From Pseudomonas xantholysinigenes (GTDB lineage Bacteria > Pseudomonadota > Gammaproteobacteria > Pseudomonadales > Pseudomonadaceae), in NCBI RefSeq assembly GCF_014268885.2, contig NZ_CP077095.1, forward strand, positions 3,043,501 to 3,107,500: a stretch of 64,000 nucleotides of DNA. The letters are read 5' to 3'. A model generated the notes under the pieces. That model saw nothing but the letters and a program-made list of their open reading frames with translations, was not told the origin of the DNA and made no database searches. Positions 25,642 through 35,442 of the stretch are shown piece after piece. A program made the translations under genes and the position numbers. Each line of letters begins with the position of its first letter. Position 1 is the stretch's first letter.

Positions 25642-26145
25642 ATGGCATCCATCGATACCGCTCAGCTCACTGCTCTCTACCAACAGCAACACCGCTGGTT
25701 GCGTAGCTGGCTGCATCGGCAATTGAGCTGCTCACACCGCGCCGCTGATTTGATGCAGGACACCTTCATGCGCCTGCTGGCCAGCAACGAGGCGCTTGAA
25801 ATCCGCCAGCCCCGGCCTTTTCTGGCCAAGGTGGCGCGCAGCGTCCTGTCCAACCACTACCGCCGCGCACGCCTGGAAAAAGCCTATCTGGATGAGCTCC
25901 AGACCGAAGAGCAAAGCGTGCTGCCGGATCTGGCGACCCAACTGATCATTTTCGAGACGCTGGTTCGACTCGACGAAGCGCTGTGCGCACTGGATGTCGC
26001 CGTCAAGCAGGCTTTTCTCTGGTCGCAACTCGATGGGCTCAGCCACGCAGAAATCGCTGAGCGTCTGGGGATTTCAATCGCCACCGTCAAGCGCCATATC
26101 GTCAAGGCGGGCGCGCGATGCATGCTGGTGACGGACGCACTGTAA
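25642..26145 (+). CDS. FecI-like ECF sigma factor
   Basis: 167 residues. Region 2 (ADLMQDTFMRLLAS, RPFLAKVARSVLSNHYRRAR) and region 4 (ALDVAVKQAFLWSQLDGLSH, AEIAERLGISIATVKRHI) are those of iron-starvation sigma factors. Such factors direct RNA polymerase to the promoter of a TonB-dependent receptor after a surface signal passes through FecR. The stop overlaps the ATG of the FecR gene (TAATG), and the receptor follows. Confidence 0.92.
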   Translation: MASIDTAQLTALYQQQHRWLRSWLHRQLSCSHRAADLMQDTFMRLLASNEALEIRQPRPFLAKVARSVLSNHYRRARLEKAYLDELQTEEQSVLPDLATQLIIFETLVRLDEALCALDVAVKQAFLWSQLDGLSHAEIAERLGISIATVKRHIVKAGARCMLVTDAL

Positions 26146-27143
26146 TGACCATCAGCGCAAACGCCTTCGGCCAAGAACCCTCGCTTTCGCCAAAAATGTG
26201 TGAAGAGGCGATGGAATGGTGGCTCGACATGCAGGAAGCCAATTTCGATTCACCCGCACAAGCCGCTTTCATGGCATGGCGTGGTGAACACCCCTTGCAT
26301 GAGCTGGCCTGGGAAAAAGCCTTGGCGCTGGGGGAGCAGCTCGATGCACTGCGCACCCAAGGCAATCCAGACCTCGCCCGACAAGCCCTGTTGCTTCCCT
26401 CCCAGGAAGGGCTGAGCAGGCGTCGAGCGATAAAGGGCCTGGCCTTGCTACTGGCTGCAAGCACCGGCGCCTGGTTGAGTCGCGACAGTGAGCTGGTGTC
26501 GCGCATGAGTGCCGACTACAACACGGGTGTGGGCGAGCAGCGACGTGTCGCGCTGGCCTCGGATCTCTCGCTTGAGCTCAATACCCGCACTGCGATAAAT
26601 GCTCGCGCGACTGACCATCGCTGGCACCTTCGATTACTCAGCGGTGAGGTCTTGGTCAACACTGCCGTGAACCCGGCTCTGTTTATCGAGACCGCTCAGG
26701 TTCGGGCGCAGGCGTCCTCGGCGCGGTTCACGATACGGCAGTTTGACAATGGCTCAACCCAGTTGGCGGTCTATCGTGGCTCGCTTGATGTAATCCCGAC
26801 TCAAGCCAGCACCTGGTCTACCCTGCAAGCCGGACAGCTGGCGCGCTTCGGGCCGCTCGGAATACTCGATCAGGGTGCATTGCAAGCCTCCGCTCCCGCC
26901 TGGAGCGAAGGCATGATCGTCGCCGACGGCCAACCGCTTCAGGCGTTCCTCGATGAACTTGGCCGGTATCGTCATGGGCACCTTGGGTGCGACGCTGCCT
27001 TGGCCAACCTGCGAGTGTGGGGCACCTACCCATTGGCAGACAGCGATCGAGTCATCGATGCCGTCGCCCAGACACTGAATCTGGATGTGCAGCGTTTCAC
27101 TCGCCTATGGGTTAACTTGCGTCCTCTGCCCGCTAACGTTTGA
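26145..27143 (+). CDS. FecR-like anti-sigma / signal transducer
   Basis: 332 residues from ATG 26145, directly overlapping the sigma stop. The cytoplasmic N-terminal segment (MCEEAMEWWLDMQEANFDSP, HELAWEKALALGEQLDAL) is DUF4880-like. A membrane segment follows at about residues 95-112 (GLALLLAASTGAWL). The periplasmic part has the FecR domain (TGVGEQRRVALASDLSLELN, LRLLSGEVLVNTA) and a C-terminal STN-like region that contacts the receptor. It holds the sigma factor until the loaded receptor signals. Confidence 0.9.
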   Translation: MTISANAFGQEPSLSPKMCEEAMEWWLDMQEANFDSPAQAAFMAWRGEHPLHELAWEKALALGEQLDALRTQGNPDLARQALLLPSQEGLSRRRAIKGLALLLAASTGAWLSRDSELVSRMSADYNTGVGEQRRVALASDLSLELNTRTAINARATDHRWHLRLLSGEVLVNTAVNPALFIETAQVRAQASSARFTIRQFDNGSTQLAVYRGSLDVIPTQASTWSTLQAGQLARFGPLGILDQGALQASAPAWSEGMIVADGQPLQAFLDELGRYRHGHLGCDAALANLRVWGTYPLADSDRVIDAVAQTLNLDVQRFTRLWVNLRPLPANV

Positions 27144-27224
27144 AGTTTTTTCGTCCTCGATGAGCCGTTTTGATTTCTGGCGAGACTCATAGGCCATACA
27201 TCAATAATCATCGGGAAACTTCAC

Positions 27225-29633
27225 ATGCATCACCGCAGTATTTCCTCATGCTACGTAACCTCGCTCGCCACTACCCTGGGTTGCACCGCAGCGGTGCTGC
27301 TCGCCACTTCATCGCCAGCCTGGGCGGCTGCCGACAGCAGCGTGCAGCACTACGAAATTGCCCCGGCGCCACTGGGAGCCGCACTCAATCAACTGGGCCA
27401 GCAGGCCCATTTGTTGTTGTCGTTTCCCAATGACTTGATTGCTGGGCAAAACAGTCCTGGCGTGAGGGGTGATTACACGGTCGACGGTGCTTTACAGGCG
27501 CTGCTTGAGGGCAGCCAACTCATAGCGGTTCGCCAGCCGGATGGGCGATACACCCTCCAGCGCGCAGCGGCCTCTACCGCCCTGGAGCTTCAAAGCATTT
27601 CTATTTCGGGCAAAGCGCCCGGGTCGACTACCGAGGGCACCGGGCTCTACACCACCTACTCATCCAGCAGTTCGACCCGCCTGAACCTGACCCCCAAGGA
27701 AACCCCGCAGTCGCTGACCGTCATGACCCGCCAGCGCCTGGATGACCAACGCCTGACCAATCTCAGCGACACCCTGGACGCCACTCCAGGCATCATCGTG
27801 TTGCGCGACGGGCAGGGTGCCGAATCCGACGGTTACTTCTCGCGCGGCTTCGAGATTCAGAACTTTGAAATCGATGGTGTGCCCACCGTCAAGCGCATGG
27901 ACAATTACACCCAGAGCATGGCCATGTACGACCGGGTGGAGGTGGTCCGCGGTGCTACCGGCCTGATCAGCGGCCTGGGCAGCCCTTCAGCGACGATCAA
28001 CCTGATTCGCAAGCGCCCGACCGCCGAGGCTCAGGCCAGTGTCACCGCTGAAGCCGGCAACTGGGACCGCTACGGTACCGGCTTTGATGTGTCTGGCCCA
28101 CTGACCGAGATCGGCAACGTACGCGGTCGCCTGGTCGTCAATTTCAAGACCGAGCAGTCCTGGGTCGACCGCTACAAGCAGGACTCGCAACTGATCTACG
28201 GCATTACCGAGTTCGACCTGACCGAGGACACCCTGCTGACCATGGGCTTCAGTTATCAACGCACAGACGTCGACTCGCCCATGCGCTCCGGCCTGCCGAC
28301 CCGCTTCACCGACGGCTCTCGCAGCGACCTCAAGCGCTCGCTCAATTCGGCCCAGACCTGGTCATACAACGACCATGAGCAAACCAGCTTTTTCACCTCG
28401 ATCGAACAGCAGTTTGCCAATGGCTGGAGCGGCAAGATCGAACTGACCCACTCCGAAAACAAGTTTGACGAAGTCTTCAACTACGTCAACGGCAGCCTCA
28501 ACCCGGACGGAAGTGGCACCACCCAGTTGCCCGTGCGCTTCTCCGGTATCCCGCGCCAGAACAACATCGATGCCTACCTGACCGGCCCGTTCGATCTGTT
28601 GGGCCGTGAGCACGAGCTGATCGCCGGCGTGACCTTGTCCAACTACTACGAGAACGTGCCCAGCTACGGCGGCTGGAAATACGATTATTCGGGCTCTCCA
28701 GCCGGCGCGATCGACAACCTGCTGAACTGGAACGGCGCCTCGGTGAAACCGGAATTCGACGTCACAGGCAAATCCACTGTCGACGAAAGCCAATACGCCG
28801 CCTACCTCGCCACGCGCCTGCACGCCACAGACGATCTCAGTATCTTGCTGGGCAGCCGCGTGATCGACTGGCATCGCCAGATCGAAGATAAGCCCTACAA
28901 CGCTGAACACACCAAGACCAAGGAATCGGAAACCGGCGTCTACATCCCGTATGCCGGCGTGGTGTATGACGTCAACGACACGTGGTCGTTGTATGCCAGC
29001 TATACGAAAATCTTCAACCCTCAGTCGTCCTGGGTTCGCGATATCAACAACAAGCCACTGGACCCGATGGAGGGCACCGGCTATGAAGTCGGCGTCAAGG
29101 GCAGCCACTTCGACGGCAAGCTGAACTCCAGCGTCGCGCTGTTCAAGATCGAGCAGGACAACCTGGCGATCTGGATCGATACCCCAGGCGGCAATACTTA
29201 CAAGTCGGAACAGGGCACCACTACCAAGGGCGCCGAGTTCACCCTGGACGGAGAACTGGCCGAAGGCTGGCAGGCCTCCGCCGGTTATGCCTATGCGGTC
29301 AGCACCGACGCTGACGACCAGCGTATCGTTACCACTCTGCCCCGCCACAGTCTCAAGACCTTCACCAGCTATCGCCTGCCGGGAGTCCTGGACAAGGTCA
29401 CCATCGGCGGTGGCGTGAACTGGCAGAGCAAGACCGGTGCCGACCTGCACACCTTCACCCAGGGCAGCTACGCCGTCACCAACCTCATGGCTCGCTACGA
29501 CTTCAACCAACATCTGAGTGCGTCCGTCAATTTGAACAACCTGTTCGACCGCGAATACCTCAGCTATGCCGGCGACCACGGCATGTACGGTGCTCCAAGA
29601 AACATCATGACGGGTATCAAATACAACTTCTGA
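27225..29633 (+). CDS. TonB-dependent siderophore receptor (transducer type)
   Basis: 802 residues. A signal peptide ends near AWA (residue 35). An STN signalling domain spans about 42-112 (YEIAPAPLGAALNQLGQQAH), typical of receptors that induce their own synthesis through FecR/FecI. The plug domain (TNLSDTLDATPGIIVLRDGQ, VEVVRGATGLISGLGSPSAT) and a 22-strand barrel with C-terminal Phe (NIMTGIKYNF) follow. It imports a ferric siderophore across the outer membrane using TonB. Length and layout resemble FiuA/FoxA-type receptors for hydroxamate xenosiderophores, but the ligand cannot be assigned. No siderophore biosynthesis genes lie nearby. Confidence 0.92.
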   Translation: MHHRSISSCYVTSLATTLGCTAAVLLATSSPAWAAADSSVQHYEIAPAPLGAALNQLGQQAHLLLSFPNDLIAGQNSPGVRGDYTVDGALQALLEGSQLIAVRQPDGRYTLQRAAASTALELQSISISGKAPGSTTEGTGLYTTYSSSSSTRLNLTPKETPQSLTVMTRQRLDDQRLTNLSDTLDATPGIIVLRDGQGAESDGYFSRGFEIQNFEIDGVPTVKRMDNYTQSMAMYDRVEVVRGATGLISGLGSPSATINLIRKRPTAEAQASVTAEAGNWDRYGTGFDVSGPLTEIGNVRGRLVVNFKTEQSWVDRYKQDSQLIYGITEFDLTEDTLLTMGFSYQRTDVDSPMRSGLPTRFTDGSRSDLKRSLNSAQTWSYNDHEQTSFFTSIEQQFANGWSGKIELTHSENKFDEVFNYVNGSLNPDGSGTTQLPVRFSGIPRQNNIDAYLTGPFDLLGREHELIAGVTLSNYYENVPSYGGWKYDYSGSPAGAIDNLLNWNGASVKPEFDVTGKSTVDESQYAAYLATRLHATDDLSILLGSRVIDWHRQIEDKPYNAEHTKTKESETGVYIPYAGVVYDVNDTWSLYASYTKIFNPQSSWVRDINNKPLDPMEGTGYEVGVKGSHFDGKLNSSVALFKIEQDNLAIWIDTPGGNTYKSEQGTTTKGAEFTLDGELAEGWQASAGYAYAVSTDADDQRIVTTLPRHSLKTFTSYRLPGVLDKVTIGGGVNWQSKTGADLHTFTQGSYAVTNLMARYDFNQHLSASVNLNNLFDREYLSYAGDHGMYGAPRNIMTGIKYNF

Positions 29634-29689
29634 CGTTCGCATGCTCCGCCCGGCGCAAGCACTGCAACGCCTACCAGATCGAGCGCCGC

Positions 29690-30045
29690 CCACGCGGCGC
29701 AAGGCCGCTCCCACAGGTGTGGTGCATGCCCTGAGGTCGGCGCGGTCGCTGTGGGAGCGGCTTCAGCCGCGAACACCGGCACAGCCGGTGCCAGGCACCG
29801 CGTCGCTTGCTTCGCGGCGGTTCGGCGCCCCGATAAACCCGCTCCCACAGGTGTCGTGCATGCCCTGAGGTCGGCGCGGTACCTGTGGGAGCGGCTTCAG
29901 CCGCGAACACCGGCACAGCCGGTGCCAGGCACCGCGTCGCTTGCTTCGCGGGTAAACCCGCTCCCACAGGTGTGGTGCATGCCCTGAGGCCGGCGCGGTA
30001 CCTGTGGGAGCGGCCTTGCGTCGCGCAGGCGGCGCTCGATCTGGT
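29690..30045. repeat. Tandem REP/BIME array
   Basis: Three copies of CTGTGGGAGCGGC start at 29749, 29883 and 30002 (periods 134 and 119). They are interleaved with the inverted arm (CGCTCCCACAGG) and with a GGCACAGCCGGTGCC hairpin and a GTGCATGCCCTGAGGTCGG spacer. The second unit lacks about 15 bases present in the first. The stretch 29634-30177 has no gene; beyond 30045 I see nothing recognisable. Confidence 0.85.
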
Positions 30046-30177
30046 AGGCGCTGCAACTCTAACGTGAAACACGTTGAAAGGGCTGGTATTAACGGCGGCA
30101 AAACAAAGGGCCATTTGCACAACTGAAGATCGATGGCTCGGGAGCGCGCCTGCGGTGCGCGAAGATAACTGGGCTCC

Positions 30178-31401
30178 TCAAAATGCAACTGACCTACGAT
30201 GCTCGGCCGTTGCCACCACCTTGCCGCGCTTGAGCACCATCAACCGTGTCGGCAGGTCGAGAATGACATCGGCCACGGCACGGCAATCGACCAGTACCAG
30301 GTCGGCATCATTGCCCACCGCCAAACCGTGGTGTTTCAACCCCAAGGCTTTGGCCGGGTTTGTCGTGAGCATCGACAACACGGTGGCCTGATCATCCGCG
30401 CCGCCCAGGTGGCACGCAGGAATGGCCAGTTGTGCAATGTGCAACAGGTCGCCAGTGCCATAGGGTGTGAATGCGTTGCGGATGTTGTTGGTGGCCAGGC
30501 AAACCGTGACACCGCCGTCGCGCAGCGCACGCACAGGTGTCAGGGTGCGTCTTACATTGTGGCTGTCACCCCGGGCGCCCAGGTGCAGGTCGGTGGCGGG
30601 CAGGCACATCACGCTGATATCAGCCTCGCGCAGCAACGCGATGACCTGTGCCTGTCGCGCTGGCGAGACGGCGGCCAGGCTGGTCAGGTGCCCGACGCAG
30701 ACCCGCCCCTGGTAGCCTTCGGCAATGGTTCGACGTGCCACGTACTCGATGGTCATGTGCTCGGCGTCATCGGCGAAGTCCTGGTGCAAGTCGATGTCTT
30801 TGCCGTAGCGCTTGGCCAAGTCAAAGACGAAATCAATGTGTTCCTGCGCCGACAGGTCGTTGTAGGGAATGCCACCCACCACATCGGCCCCCATCTCCAT
30901 CGCCTGGGCCATCATGGCCGGCATGCCAGGCAGCTTGAGAATGCCTTCCTGTGGAAAGGCCACGACCTGGATGTCGATCACCTCGCGGAACGCCTCGCGC
31001 AGCTCCAGCACCACTTCGAGCCCGGTGAAGCCTTGGGCAGGGTCGAACTCGGCGTGGGCACGCACATGCGTGGTACCGGCTTGAACCAATGCGCGCAGCA
31101 CCTGGATCGAACGTTCGCGGATATCCTCGCGGGTCAATGTGGGCTTCAGTTCGGCGGTGACGGCGATCGCTTCCTTCAAGGTGCCGGAACGATTGGCCTT
31201 GCGCTGCATGACGTTGGCTTTTTCCAGGTGCAGGTGGCCTTCGACAAACCCAGCGACAAGCACCTTGCCCTCGCCCTGGATTTCGCGCCCTGCCGTGCTG
31301 GCGATGTGTTGTGCGATCTCGGCGATCTTGCCTGCCTGCACAGCCACATCTACCAGTGGCTGGGCGTCGTCAATACGTACATTTCGAAAGATCAGGTCCA
31401 T
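30178..31401 (-). CDS. CodA/AtzC-like amidohydrolase with diverged active site
   Basis: 407 residues of the amidohydrolase superfamily, cytosine-deaminase-like branch: VLVAGFVEGHLHLEKA (His-x-His), DIDLHQDFADDAEH, VCVGHLTSLAAV, and a C-terminal strand set ending GNDADLVLVDCRAVADVI. Compared from memory with E. coli CodA, the metal Asp of the last barrel strand appears to be Asn (CLATNNIRNAFTP) and the catalytic Glu after the third His is not in place (HQDF). It could be a distinct subfamily with altered chemistry. It is the last gene of a minus-strand set with DUF2790, cynS and cynT, suggesting it acts on a compound that yields cyanate, or simply shares regulation. Confidence 0.8.
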   Translation of the reverse strand: MDLIFRNVRIDDAQPLVDVAVQAGKIAEIAQHIASTAGREIQGEGKVLVAGFVEGHLHLEKANVMQRKANRSGTLKEAIAVTAELKPTLTREDIRERSIQVLRALVQAGTTHVRAHAEFDPAQGFTGLEVVLELREAFREVIDIQVVAFPQEGILKLPGMPAMMAQAMEMGADVVGGIPYNDLSAQEHIDFVFDLAKRYGKDIDLHQDFADDAEHMTIEYVARRTIAEGYQGRVCVGHLTSLAAVSPARQAQVIALLREADISVMCLPATDLHLGARGDSHNVRRTLTPVRALRDGGVTVCLATNNIRNAFTPYGTGDLLHIAQLAIPACHLGGADDQATVLSMLTTNPAKALGLKHHGLAVGNDADLVLVDCRAVADVILDLPTRLMVLKRGKVVATAEHRRSVAF

Positions 31402-31448
31402 CGACTTCAGTCCTCATGTCGAGTGCTGCGGCACCGCGAAGGCCGGGC

Positions 31449-31706
31449 TCAGTTATTCGAGCAGCCATTGCCCATCACGCGGTACTCAAGCACATGCTTA
31501 TTGCCTTGGGAGTCTTCGTACGTCATGCGAGCGGGCACGACCTGACAGACGTCGGGGACCTCGCTCATGGAAATGACGCGCGCAATATCGAGGTGCTGGG
31601 AGTAACTGTATTGTTCAACCGGTGCCTGCTCGACCTGCTGCTCAACGTCGGCAGCCATCGCCACGTTGCACAGCGCGCCGAGTATCAATGCCAACAACGC
31701 TTTCAA
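31449..31706 (-). CDS. DUF2790 small secreted protein
   Basis: 85 residues. A signal peptide (MKALLALILGALCNVAMA) precedes a short mature domain with YSYSQHLDIARVISMSEVPD and MTYEDSQGNKHVLEYRVMGN, the DUF2790 pattern seen widely in Pseudomonas. Two cysteines could form a disulfide. It is probably periplasmic and its function is unknown; some DUF2790 genes are copper- or stress-inducible. It lies 66 bases after cynS. Confidence 0.8.
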   Translation of the reverse strand: MKALLALILGALCNVAMAADVEQQVEQAPVEQYSYSQHLDIARVISMSEVPDVCQVVPARMTYEDSQGNKHVLEYRVMGNGCSNN

Positions 31707-31772
31707 TTTTGATCACCTTCAGGTTGGGGCTCGGCCGCAAAATTGCGGCCGGGCCCATGGGTTGCAGCCAAA

Positions 31773-32243
31773 TCAGAACGGTTTGGTGGGCAGGTATTTG
31801 CCATCCAGGGTGATCACTGCGCGCGAGCCGCCCTCGGGGTCTTCGACTTTCTTGATGTCCAGCTTGAAATTGATTGCACTGATGATGCCGTCACCGAACT
31901 TTTCATGAACCAGCGCCTTCAAGGTGGTGCCGTACACCTGCAACATCTCGTAAAAGCGGTAGATGGTCGGGTCGGTCGGGATACCCTTTTCAATGCTGCC
32001 GCGCAGTGGCACGGTCTGCAGCAGTGCAACGCCATCCGCGTCGAGGCCGAGTTTGTCGCCCACTACCTGGGCCGCGCTCGCCGGCAACGGGTGCTGGCCC
32101 AACAGTGCTGCGGTGACGAAGGCTTCGGACAAACCGGTGCCTTCGGTGATCTGGGAGAACGACAGGTCTTTGCGGGCCTTGGCCAGCAGGATGACTTCGC
32201 TCAGGGCAAGGCGAGCGTTCTGGCTGATTTGCGATTGGATCAT
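31773..32243 (-). CDS. cynS: Cyanate hydratase (cyanase)
   Basis: 156 residues from ATG 32243. All three catalytic residues of cyanase fall at the same numbers as in E. coli: Arg96 and Glu99 in YRFYEML and Ser122 in GIISAINF. The N-terminal helical DNA-binding-like domain ([20 protein letters not shown]) is present. The decamer converts cyanate plus bicarbonate to ammonia and CO2. It lies 26 bases downstream of cynT, which resupplies bicarbonate. The whole unit is divergent from cynR. Confidence 0.97.
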   Translation of the reverse strand: MIQSQISQNARLALSEVILLAKARKDLSFSQITEGTGLSEAFVTAALLGQHPLPASAAQVVGDKLGLDADGVALLQTVPLRGSIEKGIPTDPTIYRFYEMLQVYGTTLKALVHEKFGDGIISAINFKLDIKKVEDPEGGSRAVITLDGKYLPTKPF

Positions 32244-32269
32244 GGTGTTTCTCCTTGGTTGAAAGATGT

Positions 32270-32929
32270 TCAGGCAACGCGCTTGGGTTGATGGCAAACG
32301 GCGTGCACTTCAGGGTTGTGGGCGAGGGATACGAATGTACCGGTACTACCATCGAAGGCCTCGATCAGCCCGCTTTCGATGTCGTAGATCCAGCCATGCA
32401 ATGTCACGCGGCCTTCTTCCAGGGCCAGGCGCACCGAGGGGTGGGTCTGGATGTTGGCAAGCTGGGCGATCACGTTTTCGCGCACCATGGCTTCGACCTT
32501 GGCCTGCGGACCGAAATGGTCGCGCGCTTCGTTGACCACTCGGGCGGAATCGGCGTAGCGCAGCCAACCCGCCACTGCGGGCATGTGGTCCAGGCATTTG
32601 CAGGTGGCGATGGCCGTCATGGCGCCGCAATCGGAGTGACCGCAGATGACGATGTCGGAAACCTGCAAGGCCGCCACGGCATATTCGACCGAGGCCGATA
32701 CGCCTCCAGGCTCGGGCCCGTAGGACGGCACGATGTTGCCGGCATTGCGGATGACGAACAGGTCTCCGGGTTCGCGCTGGGTGACCAGCTCCGGCACCAG
32801 GCGGCTGTCGGAGCATGAGATGAACAGGGCACGTGGGCTCTGCTGGCTGGCCAGATCCTTGAATAGTTTGACGCGCTCGGGATAGGCGTCTTTCTGGAAC
32901 TTCAGAAACCCGTCGATGATGTCTTTCAT
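32270..32929 (-). CDS. cynT: Beta-carbonic anhydrase
   Basis: 219 residues from ATG 32929. The zinc ligands Cys39, His98 and Cys101 (ISCSDSR, GHSDCG) and the Asp41/Arg43 dyad occupy the same positions as in E. coli CynT. It hydrates the CO2 released by cyanase so that bicarbonate is not exhausted. It is the first gene of the cyn operon. Confidence 0.96.
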   Translation of the reverse strand: MKDIIDGFLKFQKDAYPERVKLFKDLASQQSPRALFISCSDSRLVPELVTQREPGDLFVIRNAGNIVPSYGPEPGGVSASVEYAVAALQVSDIVICGHSDCGAMTAIATCKCLDHMPAVAGWLRYADSARVVNEARDHFGPQAKVEAMVRENVIAQLANIQTHPSVRLALEEGRVTLHGWIYDIESGLIEAFDGSTGTFVSLAHNPEVHAVCHQPKRVA

Positions 32930-32997
32930 GGCTGACTCCTTGAGTGACGCGATGTGTTGAAGCAAAGGTTACGCAGCACTTCCGATAAGGTAAAAGT

Positions 32998-33021
32998 CTG
33001 ATTTATGATGCAGGCAATCAG
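32998..33021. promoter_or_regulatory. Palindrome in the cynT-cynR divergent region, probable CynR operator
   Basis: CTGATT, twelve bases, AATCAG. It lies 20 bases before the cynR start and about 70 before cynT, the usual place for a LysR activation site that also gives autorepression. Confidence 0.5.
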
Positions 33022-33041
33022 ATAATCTTATAGGTCCAGCC

Positions 33042-33953
33042 ATGCTTGCCCGGCACATTCAATACTTCATCGCAGTGGCAACTCACCTCAGTTTCACCCG
33101 CGCCGCAGCGGCCTTGCATGTGTCTCAACCGGCCTTGTCGCAGCAGGTCCGGCAGCTGGAAGAGAGTCTTGGCACACCGCTGTTCGATCGTTCTGGTCGG
33201 ACCACACGATTGACGGATGCCGGCGAGGTGTACCTGCGCTATGCCAAGCGAGCCGCGCAGGAGCTGCAGGAGGCAAAACGAGCCATTGATGACCTCGGAG
33301 ATCTGAGCCGCGGATCACTTCGGGTGGGGGTAACACCGACATTCACCAGCTACCTCGTTGGCCCACTGGTTGAAGCGTTCCATGGCCGCTACCCGAACAT
33401 CACGCTGGTGCTGCGAGAGATCGCTCAAGAGGCGCTGGAGGAAATGTTGTTGGCCGACGAGGTCGATGTGGGTATTGCGTTCGACAATGGCCATCATCTG
33501 GACCTGGAAGCCCAAGCGCTATTGGTCGAAACCCTCGCGCTGGTGGTCGGCAAGCAGCACCCTCTGGCCACGGTGGGCAGTATTGGCCTGGAGGCGTTGA
33601 ACTCAGAGTCGTTGATACTCTTGAGCGCCGAATTCGCCACCCGTGAGCAGATCGACAGCTACTGCCGCCAGCACAACATTCGCCCTCACGTGCAAGTGGA
33701 AGCCAATACCATCAGTGCGCTGATCGAAGTGGTCAGCAGGACCACGCTCTCGACCTTGTTGCCGGCCACCATCGCCCTGGCTCACGAGCAGTTGGTGGCT
33801 ATCGCGCTAGACCAGCAGCGCTTGCAACGCACTGCCGTTCTGATGCAACGAAAAGGGGTTTACCAAACGGCGGCAGCGCGGGCCTTTGTCGAACTGGCGA
33901 TGCAAGTGGCCAAGCAACTTGAGCAGCCAGGCTGCTCCGACCAGCTGATGTAG
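33042..33953 (+). CDS. cynR: LysR-family regulator of cyanate metabolism
   Basis: 303 residues. Winged helix [40 protein letters not shown] and an effector domain whose sequence ([17 protein letters not shown]) matches the CynR style. Divergent from cynTS, so it is the expected cyanate-responsive activator. Placement and sequence agree. Confidence 0.92.
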   Translation: MLARHIQYFIAVATHLSFTRAAAALHVSQPALSQQVRQLEESLGTPLFDRSGRTTRLTDAGEVYLRYAKRAAQELQEAKRAIDDLGDLSRGSLRVGVTPTFTSYLVGPLVEAFHGRYPNITLVLREIAQEALEEMLLADEVDVGIAFDNGHHLDLEAQALLVETLALVVGKQHPLATVGSIGLEALNSESLILLSAEFATREQIDSYCRQHNIRPHVQVEANTISALIEVVSRTTLSTLLPATIALAHEQLVAIALDQQRLQRTAVLMQRKGVYQTAAARAFVELAMQVAKQLEQPGCSDQLM

Positions 33954-34047
33954 ACGCAGGCCAAATTCACCAGGCAGTTCAGTCTGCACCGCCACGGCCA
34001 GCATTGATCACGCATCGCGTTGGGGTATTCATGGGACTGCCGGCCCA

Positions 34048-35385
34048 TTAATGCCGCAGTAACTTGCCCTCTGCAAAAATACCACCAACAGGCTCCTCAT
34101 CGATTTGCGCCATGCTCAACTGCGAGGTCTCGCGCAACATCAGCGAGCAGATCGCCACCAATGCCAACGCCCCCGCGCCATACAAGGCCACCCCCAGTGG
34201 ATTGTGATTGGTGAGGATAAGAATTGCCGTGGCAATGCTTGATGCCGTCCCCCCGCCCAGCGCCGCGCCGATCTGGTAACTGGCCGAAATCCCCGAGTAA
34301 CGCATGCTGCGCGGGAACTGCTCGCCCAGAAACGCCGGGATCGGCCCTTGGGTCGCGCCCATCAGCAGGCCGGTCAGGCTGTAGGCGAACAGGGCCATGC
34401 CAAAGTGCTGCATGGCGACCAGCTCGAAGAAGGCGAACAGCCCGAGCGCCATGGCCACGGCACCGAATGCCATCACCGTGCGCCGGCCCAGGCGGTCGGA
34501 CAGGTGGCCGAACAGCGGCGCGGCAAACACGATGGCAATCGACAATGTCAGGTCGAACATCAGCGCGTCGGTGCTGCCATAACCCGCCTGGGTGGCGTAC
34601 GTCAGGAAGAAGGTGCTGCCGATGTAGGCGATGGTGCAGTAGCCGAAGGCGATTCCGGTGCACAGCAGCAACTGCCGTGGGCGCTGGCGCAGGGCCTCGG
34701 CCAGCGGTGCACGTGTCGGCTTGACCGCGGGTGCCGCAACAGCTGCCGGCGCCTTGAGGCGCGCGTACAGGCCGATCAGCACCAGGGTGCCACCGAGCCA
34801 GAAGGGAATGCGCCAGGCGAAATCCACCAGGTTGTCGTCGAAGGCGGCGCTGACGATGGCGAACACCGCCGCGCCGAAGATGCCGCCAACCCCGATGCCC
34901 ATGCTCGTGAAGCTACCCCACAGGCCTCGCCGGCCCGGCGGTGCGGACTCGATGCCGAACAGCGCGGCACCGCCCCACTCCCCTCCCGCGGCGAAGCCCT
35001 GGACCAGGCGCAGCAGCACCAACAGGATTGGCGCGGCCACACCGATGCTGGCGTGGGTTGGCAAGCAACCGATGAGGAACGTGCTCAGGCCCATGAGCAG
35101 CAAGGTCGCTACCAGCACCTTCTGCCGGCCGATGCGGTCGCCGAAGTGGCCGAACACCAGCCCGCCCAACGGTCGAGCGAAGAAACCGGCGCCAAAGGCG
35201 CTGAAGGCCACCAGGGTCGCGGTCAGGTGGTCCATCTGCGGAAAGAACACCTGGGGAAACACCAGCGCGGCGGCGGTGCCATAGATGATGAAGTCGTAGA
35301 ACTCCAGCGCCGTGCCCATGCCGGACACACAGAAGGTCCGCAAGGCGGAGCGCGATGACGCAGGTAGAGAATGATCCGCATGCAT
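34048..35385 (-). CDS. MFS transporter, metabolite:H+ symporter (MHS) family
   Basis: 445 residues with twelve predicted membrane segments. The MHS opening GMGTALEFYDFIIYGTAAAL and the loop 2-3 motif GHFGDRIGRQKVLV, plus RLVQGFAAGGEWGGA in segment 4, are diagnostic. Members import small carboxylates or betaine-like compounds with protons. The downstream position relative to the C45-type acyltransferase (57-base gap) suggests a co-transcribed uptake and hydrolysis pair. The substrate is unknown. Confidence 0.9.
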   Translation of the reverse strand: MHADHSLPASSRSALRTFCVSGMGTALEFYDFIIYGTAAALVFPQVFFPQMDHLTATLVAFSAFGAGFFARPLGGLVFGHFGDRIGRQKVLVATLLLMGLSTFLIGCLPTHASIGVAAPILLVLLRLVQGFAAGGEWGGAALFGIESAPPGRRGLWGSFTSMGIGVGGIFGAAVFAIVSAAFDDNLVDFAWRIPFWLGGTLVLIGLYARLKAPAAVAAPAVKPTRAPLAEALRQRPRQLLLCTGIAFGYCTIAYIGSTFFLTYATQAGYGSTDALMFDLTLSIAIVFAAPLFGHLSDRLGRRTVMAFGAVAMALGLFAFFELVAMQHFGMALFAYSLTGLLMGATQGPIPAFLGEQFPRSMRYSGISASYQIGAALGGGTASSIATAILILTNHNPLGVALYGAGALALVAICSLMLRETSQLSMAQIDEEPVGGIFAEGKLLRH

Positions 35386-35442
35386 TATTGTTGTTCTCGT
35401 TCAGCGGGTACCGCCGACTTGGGCTGGCGGCACCGGGTGGGC

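Noticed and set aside
29690..30045. CRISPR-like spacing of repeats
   Set aside because: The repeats are inverted REP arms with near-identical spacers, and no cas genes are present.
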